A stretch of DNA of 64,000 nucleotides from assembly GCA_000733355.1 (NCBI GenBank), contig JNVV01000041.1, forward strand, positions 227,589-291,588, written 5' to 3'. Of the stretch, positions 35,901 to 46,877 are shown in pieces; position 1 is the stretch's first letter, and each line of letters begins with the position of its first letter. The notes beneath the pieces were generated by a model. It saw nothing but the letters and a program-made list of their open reading frames with translations. It was not told the origin of the DNA and did not search any database. Both the position numbers and the translations under genes were made by a program. This DNA is from Falciphora oryzae (taxonomy: Eukaryota > Ascomycota > Sordariomycetes > Magnaporthales > Magnaporthaceae).

Positions 35901-38873
35901 ACAACGCAATATCAACGGGCGTTTGCCTGACCTGTTTATGGGGCGACGGGAGGCCATGGTTACCCTGTCTGGTCGTGTTGCAACCCAACTGGAGGCGGGC
36001 AGCGGATCGGGCTTGTCGATCCGATTAGAATGTTTATTTCTTCTTCTCCTTCTTTTTCTCCTCCTTCCTTTTCCCATGATATTTCATCTCATGCTCTGCA
36101 ACTTGGACCGCGTCCGTTCCCCGAACAAAGTCCGCCAAGGCGGCATCCCATTTGCCGCGACAAGGGGCGGCGCAACTCTTGGGTTTGCTGGGACCAGGAA
36201 ACTGGTTCGGCCCATTGACGCTGTCGTTGTTGATTCCTGCAAGCCGGTGAGGAACTGAGCCGCCGTCCTTCCATGACCTGCTGCAACCTCACCTTTCTTT
36301 GTGGCTGGTGGCGCATGCAATGCATGCAGCCGCGGGCACCTCGTTGGCCGCAACTGAAGAAGGGAAAAAAAAGGGGGGGTGATGAGCGGCATAGCGATCG
36401 GCATCGTGGCGAAAAAAAAACCCTGACCCAGCGAACCACAGACAGTATTCCCCCGCCAGCAGATGCCAAGCAAAGCAGCAGCCCGACCGACAGTGTTTGA
36501 GCGACGAGAGAGAGAGAGAGAGGAAAGGGAAAAAAAACCGCTCAAAACGAAACGCACTGTTTGCCCTTGCTGGCCGGGCCGGCTATGCAACACTAGCGGG
36601 TCTTGTGCCTGTGTCGCGATGCCATTCCTGACTTGGTCTCTTGTCATTGCGCGCGTCGGATCTTGGATCTTGGGGGAAATGCTCCGTATCAACCCGCAAT
36701 CAAGGTTGGCACGGTTCGAGAAAGGCGACCTGCGCCTTTGCTAGCCCTTCTAGCCTCCGTGTTGGGATGCCCTCTGGGCACCCAACCGTCATAATAGCGC
36801 AACTCCCCGGAGTGCTGAAATCGGGAAGCGGATGATTACTGATGCATGCTCAGTATTGGGGGGCTAGTGGCTTGCCATCCATTGATATTCCGCGGCATCA
36901 ACCCGCCCGCTCACTCGAGCGGGGATAATGGGAATGCTGCGGCGGGAACTGTGTGCAGCAAACGACACGCCTGCAGCCGGAGGTATCCCTTCAATAGAAG
37001 CGGCGCTCGAGGGGCTCCGTATCGGAGGGTTAGGCTCTGGGAAGCAGCAGATATGGGGCAAGGCAACATGGAAAAAATAGATCACTCATCACCCATCAAA
37101 CGGCTGGTCGCCTCGTGTCGCCTCATAAACAACGAAGACGCAAATACTTTGAACGTCGTGACAGTGCCGAATACAACCGTCAGCAGCGAAGGGGGTCACA
37201 CGCGAGGATATCCACATGGAGCGTTCCCTCCCACAAATGCAACCCTGCTCCTCTTCGGCGACCATTCGTGGTGTCGTGCCGTTTTTTTTTTCTCAACGGT
37301 TCGGCTTCGGTCGGTTGCCGATCGCGCGAGATCATCATGAACAGCTGCCCTGTGGTTCGTTCAAAGGTGGGCCTCGGTGGCGGGACCTGTCCCCAAGTGG
37401 AGGGGCGGGGTTGTGGAGTTTGGTGGACCCGACAGTAAGGAGGGGCTTTCTCTCGTTGCCGGCCGGGGTTCACGTTGCTGCTCTTGCTGGTCCACATCTT
37501 TTGCCCGTCTCCGTGAAAGACGATGATGTTGGCGTCAAAAGAGCATCTCCGCAGATGTGTGGACTGCAATGCGAGTCTGGCGGTCAGGTTCGTGGATGGA
37601 TTCCCGCAGGAGGATTGATTCGCTGGAGATCTTGGAGGAACCTGCTGCGGATCGACGCTAACGCAGCATGGGGCGCCAAGACGCGTATCCGTCGCTGTCC
37701 TGATTGATGGATGCGTGGATGGAGATGTACGTCTGGCCTTGGAACGAAAAGGATCCATTTTCTTTGCTCATCAAGCGGTTGTTAGTTCGATGCTTGTTGT
37801 CATCTCATCGTTGTAGATCACCCGCACGCGCTGTTCGTCTCTGTTCATCTTTGGAATCATCAAAAGGCCCGCCCATCGCCATGCAGCCAAGCAACGTTTG
37901 CAGCACAACATGTGGCCGTGGAAAAAAGGACCGTTTTTTCGTTACCATCAGCTCCCGGCATCGTGGTATGACGTCAGTTTGGGGCACGCTGCTGAAGATC
38001 CACGCCGCGCGCCACCACACTGCCCACATCGCAAATGTCGGAGAGGCAGACGCACTTGGCGTGCCGAAGCTTAGTCCGCCACGAAACCGACGATCTCGCA
38101 TGCCTTTGGTCAGCAAGGGCGAGATTACTGATAAATAGACCAGATATGGACAGGAGGATGGAGGGCCCCACAGATGGTAGGAAAAGGGGCCAGCCACATT
38201 CTGCCTCCTCACCTCCTTTTGCAGCAGTGGCGGTCGCAAAAGATGCGGGACTCGGTCCGCGACACCGACGGCCGCCCGGTCGAGCCAGTCAGGTAGATCA
38301 GGGACGGAGCGCATGGTTTGAGCTTCCGATTCGACATACATGCGCCTGCCGAGCTTGTTGATGGACGGCCGACTAGATCGGCAGCTCGGGCCACGCCGCC
38401 GTCAAAACTCGGGCAATAACCCGTGGCATCTCCGAGTCAGATAACATGAAAGCGAAGTGTGGGTTTTGTCCATATGCGGAATAAGTAAAAGAGACCTTGA
38501 AGAGAAAATGATAAAGATAAAACATTATTGCGTAAACTTGCGTATCCATACAACTCCTGTGAGCTTGTCTGACCGCCAAAGGGTATCGCGCATGCGCCTT
38601 GAAGGAAACAACCAACGCCGACCTAACTGACAGAACAGCATCATCCCCTGGTAAATCTCGCAGGGAAAACCCACGTCCGTAACCTAAATGCCACAACCGC
38701 TGATGTGGTTCGTCCGTCTCTCGTAAATCCAAACATCCGAAGCCTTCGCCCCTGAGGCGTGGTGACTTGAGGAGTCTTATTACCCGGGGCCCAGCAACAC
38801 GACCCTCGCCTCAGGCTCTAGACAGACCGCTCGGCCCCGTAAAGCCTCTGCTGCCGACCTTTGTCTCCATCCC
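33000..38873. other. 5.9 kb gene-poor region
   Basis: I can support no gene here. Frames of up to 371 codons exist (34208-35323, minus) but have skewed composition and no motif. Visible structure is limited to a short (GA)n run at about 36505-36522, a T/C-rich tract at 36030-36080 and A-rich patches at about 36364-36420. The part next to 33000 is the promoter and 5' leader of the preceding gene. It could hold non-coding RNA or decayed repeats that cannot be seen by eye. Confidence 0.6.
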
Positions 38874-39338
38874 CTAGACCTTGGCGCGGCCGGTAAAGCG
38901 CGAATGGCGTTCACGGTGCCCCCACCAATAGATAAAAGCGGTGAGGGCCAGGATCAGCCACATTGCGGCGTTGGCGAGGTCGATCCAGACGGCGTCCTTC
39001 ATGCGCTTGATGCCGCTGTCGCCCTCGGGGTCCTCGTGGATGTACGTAGCACCGAAGACGCCAAAGACGGCAATCCACAGGACGAACAGGATCGTGTTCC
39101 AGATAGGCACGACGGCGAAGCGCAGCACGAAGGGCACAAAGTAGACGAGCGACGTCACCGCCGACAGGGCGCCGACGACGACGGCGAAGATCCACTTCGG
39201 GTCCGAGTACTTGCCCGCCTCGCGCGCGCGCTGGATGTCCTGCGCGTACAGGCCGACGACGGTGAGGGAGAGGACGAAGGCGAAGAAGTGGAGGATCACG
39301 AAGAGGACGTAGCTCTTTCCATGTCGGAAGATGTCCAT
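38874..39338 (-). CDS. Four-span MARVEL-like membrane protein
   Basis: Single exon, 154 residues, start MDIFRHGKSYVLF. Four hydrophobic spans are visible: about 10-31, 49-71, 75-98 and 120-140, with short loops. The third span starts with a Pro-Ile-Trp-Asn pattern, and the protein ends in a basic tail (GHRERHSRFTGRAKV). Size and topology fit small fungal MARVEL-domain proteins, which sit in the plasma or vesicle membrane; the family assignment rests on layout rather than a diagnostic motif. It stands alone, with gene-poor DNA on both sides. Confidence 0.78.
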   Translation of the reverse strand: MDIFRHGKSYVLFVILHFFAFVLSLTVVGLYAQDIQRAREAGKYSDPKWIFAVVVGALSAVTSLVYFVPFVLRFAVVPIWNTILFVLWIAVFGVFGATYIHEDPEGDSGIKRMKDAVWIDLANAAMWLILALTAFIYWWGHRERHSRFTGRAKV

Positions 39339-41801
39339 GGCGGCGGTTGGGTGGCTCGCGTCGCGAGCTCGTCTCGTTGCGGGGTCTGGTTGGTGTTGGA
39401 TTGGAAGGCTAGCGGTCTTGTTTCATTCGTCTTTTTTTGACCCTTCGGGGAAATAGGCAAACGGGATGCCTGCGCGATCTTAGGGATAACCTTGTCAGAT
39501 TAAAATAATCCGAGACGGGACCGGGGAAGGGGCAAGAAGAGGCGATCGGTAAATAGGGGCAGGCGGGTTGTGATTATCGCAAAGTGCAAGGGAAAGCCCT
39601 CGGACGAGGAGCGCTTACGAGCGGTGCCCTTGTCTTATTATCAGACGTTAGGTCAGGGCGAGACTCGAGACCTCGAAAGGTGATGACGTCGATTTTAGTG
39701 GGTGATGCGGTCACCTACTGTCATCGAAGAAATGCTGCGTAGTCGATCTTTGAGATAGATGAATGCCTGCGGAAGCAGCGCAGAGCCGAAGCCAGAGTCT
39801 GGTAGTCGCACCGGCGATGCCGACAGTGGATTGTGCAGCTGCTCGTGTCCCCTATTAATTGTTCTGGTGTTGAGAGTATCGTGAGGAGATGAAGGCCATC
39901 AGGCGGTGGAGTAGGACAAAAGCTGGGCAGCTCTGGCTATGACGTTATTTGTGGTCAGTGCGTGGCACATCATCCAGTGAACGCGACGAGTCCCTGCGTC
40001 CTCAGAACCTTGGAGTTCGCGACACGACTGGGGGCAGGGGCAGCCACTGAACACTGGAAGGCGCACCCTTTAGCGGCCTCATTGGATTGCGGCCGTAGTC
40101 AATCGTTTCAGCCCGGCAAGTCGAGGGACTCGAATCCAGAGCTCGCGCTGGCCCAACTACATAGGTCGACGTTGGATCTCGTCAATCGTGAGAGGCTTTG
40201 TGGCCCCTGTCAGGGGTTCTTGAAGCGTTGGGACGGCCGTTGACAATGCTGGGCGACGATTGTTAGCACGTGCAATCAATGCTCGCGCAATCCGCCGTCC
40301 TCCATTGAAGCCAAAAGGCCACTGTCCACATCCCAACGGTGAGTCTTGACGGCGAACCCATACCCATTCCCGCCATTATGCTGTCGACTTGGGTGTACTT
40401 ACCGCATGCAGACATCTGAAGGCGCAGTTCCGATCAACGACGAGCCAAGAAGCACACGATTCTCGGGCCAGAAACCCTCGCCCAGGTGTCCAATTCTTGG
40501 CCGTCGTTGCCCACCGCGGCCAGAACGCTGCCAGATCGCTGTCTGGACGCCTCGAACTTTTGTGTCTCGACCCTTAGCGGGGAGCTGCGACATTGGCGTC
40601 CTTTGGGAGGCCTTGCATCGAAGCCCACTCGGCTGGGCTTTGCTGCGCCTCCTCCAGCTCAATGGCGCTCGCTGGCTGATAGACACGCTAGGCTACCAGC
40701 CCCAGCCATTGAGGCTCCCTCTGGACCGATGGAGATGGTGTGGGAAGTAGGTTCTGGACGCTGCGCGGCGCACCTTCTTCGCCCGGCTAGCAAGCAGTTG
40801 CTCGGCTTCGGCCCCCCTCCAACACGCGTCCAGCTTTTCTTCTTCGTTTCTGTCCTTTTCGTCTTCGTTTAGATTTGTCAGGCGCTGGCGATTCTGTGGA
40901 CAGCTGGTCTGTAACACCCCTAGGCGACTCTGACAGCCATTTCTAGGACAAATCTGCCGTCTGCGACCATGACTGGCGTTCTCGGTGTGCGAAAAGGGGT
41001 CACCGGTATCCCAGCAGCCTAGAGTACCCTCCATTGAGTGTTACTGTTACAGTCAGAAGCTAAGACACACCTCAACAGGCATTTTTCAGCCTTTCCCATC
41101 GTCCTCAGCCGCCACCACTGGGCAATGAAGTCTCCAAGGCGCGAGGCTCGACCACCGAACAATGGGTGTGGCGGCATGTTGTTATCACCAGGGCACACTT
41201 ACTAGACCAATTGGGCAGGGTTCCCCCGTCTTAGATCTTCCCGGACAGGCTCTTCACCAAGGGACATATGCGGCTCTTGCAGCTTGGAGCCCCTCCTCTC
41301 GGGTATAAGTAGGGTCTCGGCAGCCCTCTCGCAGCTGGCTTCATCCGTTCGAGCACCACCAGTTCGGTCGGTTGGTTGTCTTGTCTGCCTCAGGCAATGG
41401 CATTCCTATGCGCCGCCGCCACCCCCCCTATATTCCGGCATCAATTAGTGAATCGACCGTGGTGACAAGACAGGTACGTTTGCCGGAAGTTCCTGACAGA
41501 GAAAGAAAGCGAACAACTAAAAGAAGAGACCAAATGCTGACCAAACCAGACAAAAAAGGCTCGACGAGACACTTCGCAAATGTGAGAGCCCAAAGAATAG
41601 GTGATATATCAGACATTCATTCGTCTACGCTCCTTTTCGTTTCTGTCCGCTGTCGACACAGACGGCACAAGTGGGGACGGCATCAGCTGCTGATCACTGC
41701 GCCTGGCTGCCCGCAGTAAGGCAGTCTCTCTTTGGAGTCAAGCGCCATTGCGCGTGCAGCGGAGCCAGCTCCAATTCTCTTGGCGCTCGGGGCCTGCCTG
41801 A

Positions 41802-41835
<34 letters not shown>

Positions 41836-43679
41836 CAACACTCTTCTCCACCTCATGTGTACTCTTGCGAGCGCGAGAAACAGGGTATCAAGGTATACAG
41901 ACCGGGCAACACTAGCCTGTCGGGCGGGAGAGGCTTGGCAAACGGCATTTTGGCGTCTGGGGCGGCCTACTGCCATCGCGCCGTTTCATGCGAGCTAGGC
42001 CGACCGCGGAGATTATGTCGTCCTCGGAGCCCATGAAGCCGTCCTCTGGGCCAGCCTAAGACCTTTCTCCTTTTTTTCTGTCTCCCTTGCGACACTTTCT
42101 TTGTTGGAGTGTCTGTCCGCCTACTTTTGGGCTACAGCAAGATATTATTATTTTTTCCTCATCCTTTAATCTTGCTTCCTTGCGTCATCGTCGGCCAATA
42201 TTCTTTTTGCCATGTCGGTTCTTTGCCCGCTCACAGCCTGACCTCCTAGGATCCCCTCTCAGTCGGCTGAGACGAAGAGGCAAGAGTCAACCACACGCAC
42301 GCCTCCCTCTCGTTGACGCCCCGCATTTGCTGTCACGGACCCTGCCATCCTTGACATACCGCTCATCACCGAGCTGGCCTACTACATGTCGTCCCTAGCG
42401 GCGACAACTCCTCGACACAAGTCAATAGGCTTGCAATAGTACTCGTCGACGCCAATACGGAAACTCGGTCAATTCCCTGGCATGAGCCACTCGCATGCCT
42501 AGTGACGGCAGCTGAAAAGGCGCCCCGGCACGCAATGTTCCAGTCATGGTATTGGGATTGTGGAAGTGACGAACACCCCGGCCGAGGCTACTTGATTAAG
42601 GATCACGGCGGCCGGAAGTGTGCCCGGGGCGAACACGTTGAGTGGAACTCTTGCGGAACTTTCTAGGGAACTTTTGGTTGGGTTTTTTTTTTTTTTTTTT
42701 TTTTACAGCAGCTGCCTTGCTTCCCAGGCTACTCTCGGTGAGTCTCAGCCACACAGGGCAGGCCCTGCTTGCTGGCCAAAGCCTGAGCTGCGCAAGATCC
42801 GTATGGCATAATCTCTTCCGTTTTGTTTGACTGGCCGGCACCAGCAGCAGCTGACTGGTCGGTATTGGGCGTCTCCTGCATCTCGGCTCCTGCCCGTCTG
42901 CCGAGGGGTGGGGACACTTCGCCTGGCCGCTTGCAGCCGACGTCACGGGGATTCGGTCTCCGGTTCATTTATCGAAATGACGAAGGAGAGAGCGCACACG
43001 GCGGGGCGGGGACAGGACGAGAGATCCAATTTCCGGCCTGCACCTGCACACTGGGCTTCCGTGGCGGTGCATCCGTCGTTACCTGGCGGGTGCGCGAACT
43101 GCCTCTCGTCGGTGAGTAACTGAAGGTATCAATGGCATGGGGGCGTGTGCTGCGCGCCTACATCGCTGTCTACGAAGACCCCGTTGCGTGTTGGTCACTG
43201 GCTTGATGCTTTTCACGCCCAGGGGGTCGTTGTTCACACCCATTACCCACGCTGGCTGACTGTCTTTCCTCAACTCGGATCGAGGGGCGGCGGCGGCCCC
43301 AAGGGACGAGGGGAGGGCGCGACTAGCTAGTTCCGCCATCCGTTTGGTTAATTTGTGGGCAGAATCTTCCAAAGTTCCCCTCCTACGCCTTTGTTCTGCG
43401 CCCCAATAAGGCGACAGCAGGCCTCAGCGCGAGGCTTTTTGATATCTTGTTTTATTTCGAGAATACCTCTGGACAGCGCACCATGTGCCTCGCTGTATAT
43501 ATACCATACGCCCCCTCTGATTCTAAAGTATCAGAACAGAACAAGAGACCACCACCATCTCCTGCTTGCAACCTCCTCTGCTCGCTATCCTGCAAGGACT
43601 GTTCCATCGTCCGGATCTCCTCCTTGATCCTCCTTGAGTTTTTTTTTTACACTCTGTGCTCAACGCCAACTCCTTCGCG
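39339..43679. other. 4.3 kb gene-poor region
   Basis: No gene is recognised. It contains a T30 run at 41806-41835 and a T22 run at 42683-42704. The last 300 bases are pyrimidine-rich and form the upstream region of the small Cys-rich protein gene. Short frames on both strands overlap each other and show no domain. Confidence 0.6.
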
Positions 43680-43996
43680 ATGGCTTCCCCGTCCTCGTCC
43701 TCGTCTCCTGCGAGCTCCGCTCCGCGCGCCTCTGGCCAGTCCTACCAGGAGCGCAGCAAGCGCGGTCCCGTTCTCAGCAAGCCCCAGCGCTTCAAGGTCT
43801 GGTACTGCGTAAGCTGAGCTGCCCATCTGAATCTCCATTTCGCTCTCGAGATCTCGAGGTTGACACGAAGTCCCCATCATCCCAGTGCCAATGTCAAGAC
43901 GGTCCTCTGAGCTGCAGCATCACCGCGCACTGCCCTAGCTGCGGCTACCAGAGATGCGCCAACTGCAGCACGGCCGTTCTCGACAAGCACGACTGA
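43680..43996 (+). CDS. Small Cys-rich zinc-ribbon-like protein
   Basis: Two exons, 43680-43808 and 43886-43996, 79 residues, intron of 77 bases with GTAAGC donor and CCCAG acceptor. The N-terminal half is Ser/Pro/Ala-rich, then basic (QERSKRGPVLSKPQRFKVW). The C-terminal half has eight Cys: a cluster at 43, 44 and 46, then 53, 59, 62, 67 and 70, spelling WYCCQCQDG, AHCPSCGYQRCANC. The CPSC and CANC knuckles with a preceding Trp-Tyr-Cys match small zinc-ribbon-like proteins that are common and uncharacterised in Sordariomycetes. Zinc binding is an inference. Reading through the intron gives a stop two codons after the donor. The frame upstream of the ATG also stays open, but the ATG chosen is in a good context and follows a pyrimidine-rich leader. 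Confidence 0.72.
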
Positions 43997-46877
43997 TCGC
44001 CGAGACGCTGCGGGGGGACACGGAACCTGGTGTAAGCTGCTCACCCTGACTCTTTCCACGAGATAAAGCTGCCCGACCATGATCACCTGCTGACAAGTCT
44101 GTAGCTTGGCGCGGACTGGATATTCCACTAGTCTCAGTCTCTCCAACCCAGGGAAAAGGCGCCAAACCAAGGAAAGGCGCCGCGGGGAGGTGTTTTGCTC
44201 TTGGTTCACAGCGGCGGCGTTTTTTTTTTTTTCTTCTCCTCCTTTACTTTTTCTCTCCTTCCACTTTTTTTTCTCTTTTATTTTCTTTTCTTTTTTCCTC
44301 TTTATTTTTCCAGCCCCCAGTTTCCTGTCATCTTACTTTCTTGCCGCCGCATTTTCACCTGGTTGTGTTTTTTTTTTTTTTTTCTAGATTAGATTAGACA
44401 AGACGCGAGTCTGCGACTCCAAGGGACGGCGATAAACTTACAATTCCTTTCCCTCCACCCACCGGACGGCGTTGCCGCCGTCGACTCCTGCCCCATTGCA
44501 TGTGCTGTGTACGCCTTTCCCGCGCCCATCCAAGAAATTGGGGTCGGGTCGGGTCGGCGAGGTGGCGTTAGCTGCCCCCCAGAAGCGCATCTGTCTCCGT
44601 TCTTGCGCCGCCCCGGGCCCACCCCCAAAGGTGTCAGTAGCCTAGCCACATCCACCTTGAGATGAAGGGGTTTATGAAGGGCTGGCGTTCTGGACGAATG
44701 CCACCCACACCTTTGGAGAATTTTGTTTGAGAGGGGAGAGCTAAAAATAAGAAAATAAGAAGGTGTGCCAGCCTGTCCAAGTGCCGGGGGCTTCGCCCGC
44801 GAGGCGTTTTATAAACATTCCGCGCCACACGTGTACCGTGACCGTTGATTTCTGCGTGGGGCTTGCTACTGCCGTTGGCGCTCGGGGGCAGATCAATCAG
44901 CGATCGAAGGCGTTGCGCCACACCCTCTTTGAAGTTCATTAGTCTTCAGCTAGGCTGGGGCGCCTCGGTAATGCGAGGGATCTTTCCTTGTCGAGCCCTC
45001 CAATCTGATGCGCACCGCGGCGCACCTGGGGAGATTTGGATCTTGCTGCCCCTGGCCCAAGGCTGCGTGCGGTTCTCGAAGGAATCTGCTCAGGGGGTGG
45101 AGCACGGGTCTCCAGCGAAAGCGCAAGCAAGCAGGCGTTCATTGGGGCCAAAAGGCGAGCTTGCTGCAATGCATCGCTGGGTGGTTGCGAATCGGCCAGG
45201 CGGAGATGCCGATTGCAATGTGTGCGGGGCATGACGAAGAGATTCGCTGCAGGAGGTGGTGCAGTGTGATGGCGGAACTTTTTTTTTTGGCCAGCATATG
45301 CAGGCACTGGCATCCATCACATCTCTTGGTCCTCAAGAGGACGGGACCTGAAGAAAGGAGGTTACCTACCTAGGCGGGTGTTGATGCCCAAGGCGTCCGT
45401 TGCAATAGAATAGCCTGATCTGATCTAGTCTTGTAAAGTCCGGGCATCTCCGCGTGGGGGATTGGACGCGGCGAGGAACGGCTGAGTGTCTAGTTTAGGC
45501 AGGCTTGTATTTGGGCCGACGACAGGTGGTCCACGTAGCCCGGTTGACGGTGACTCGAATGAAGATGGGAAATGGTGAAACGAGGCAGACGGTCTTGTAC
45601 AACGCGGAAGCTTAAAGGCTTCCGCGTCGAGGCAGCGTGTTAGCGCCGTTCTGGATACCTAGAGCCCGAGTCGGGGCAAAGGAATAATTCTAGCCCTCCA
45701 AGCCTCGGCGGATGCCTGATGCGCAGCAGCGGTCACATGCCACGGGATGCCTGCCGATTCCGAAGACAGCCATCACGAACAAAAGGGAATGACGTCATGG
45801 GCGGCCTGGTATTTCACCTGCTGTTCGTCTCCCGAGATTGGACGAACAAAACCAAGAAAGACACGCAGGCACCCAATGGAATTAGGTACCTGTCACAGAG
45901 AGGGTATGAGGCTAGAGCGTGGCTGGGCAAGGGGAAAAAAAAATACTTGTGAGCAGTAGGCCGGGATTAGTACAGCAAAGGAGATGTAGAACGGAGGTGG
46001 AAAAGAGAGAGGTGGAGCTACGCTCGTAGGGCGGACCACCGGGGCCCGTTCGATTTTGAGCCGCATTCCCCAATGCATTCCTCCCACCTATAACTTTGGC
46101 CCAATCATTCGCAGTTCTGTGTTTTCGCCCGACGAAGGTGCGTGGCTCGTGCGTGGGGCCAGGATGTCCGAATCTGGGCTAGGCCAGCCTGCCCACCGTT
46201 CGTGCTCTTCATCGCGCAGGGGGGTTCTCGATGTCCCCCACCCCAGGCCAGAAGGGGATTTTGGGTCGTTGGCCCAGCCCTCCAGTTCGTCTTGGACGGC
46301 CGTGATGGCCCCGGGAAGCAGCTCCCACCGGGCTCTGCTTCCATAAACGGCAGCCGCCGCGCTGGGGTTGGAGGCTGACCCCCGCTCTGTTCTTCTCGAG
46401 CAGCGATTGCCAGAGCTGGTGTGCCGGTCGAACTCGCGCCATGCTCGCAGACAGACGCTGCAGAGTCGCCCACCCTCGCAGACGCACACTGCAGAGTCGC
46501 ACGCGGGCTCTCCGACGTGCCATTGCTTCTCGGGTACCTACCCGATCTCCTTGGCCGCACAGCGCGGACGATCTGCTTGCTCAAAAAGACGAGACGCTCA
46601 AAACCCTGTCTGTCCTCTTTCCTTGTCACTGTTTTCTCCCCCACAGCCCCTCTTTCCGACCCTCGAGCTCCCCGGCCCGCGATCCAGAAGCCCCAACTGC
46701 CCTCACTCGCTGCATGCAGCCTCTCCTTCGGCCCTATTGCCGTCGCCCCTCTGCCGCTTGCACTTTGAGTTTCATTGTCGGCGTCCCCGAGCGAAATTGT
46801 CGGTGCACCACCCTCCTACCAACCTCCTGTCTAGCCATCGGGCGATTCTCATTGGAAGCCCGAGATAAACAACAACC
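43997..46877. other. 2.9 kb gene-poor region
   Basis: No gene is recognised. It begins with T-rich sequence (44216-44385, including T13 at 44220-44232 and T16 at 44368-44383), probably the 3' region of the Cys-rich protein gene, and contains a 10-base perfect hairpin at 45602-45627. The stretch just before 46878 is the C-rich leader of the phosphatase gene. Confidence 0.6.
45602..45627. repeat. Perfect 10-bp hairpin, 6-base loop
   Basis: ACGCGGAAGC (45602-45611) and GCTTCCGCGT (45618-45627) are perfect reverse complements around TTAAAG. There is no T run beside it, so a pol III terminator is unlikely. Function unknown. Confidence 0.85.

Noticed and set aside
40115..40145. tRNA-like T-arm sequence (GACTCGAATCC)
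   Set aside because: A B-box-like string alone; no matching acceptor, D or anticodon stem can be folded around it on either strand.
46105..46644. 179-codon minus-strand frame upstream of the phosphatase gene
   Set aside because: Low-complexity Arg/Ser/Pro sequence overlapping equally long frames on the other strand in the phosphatase leader.
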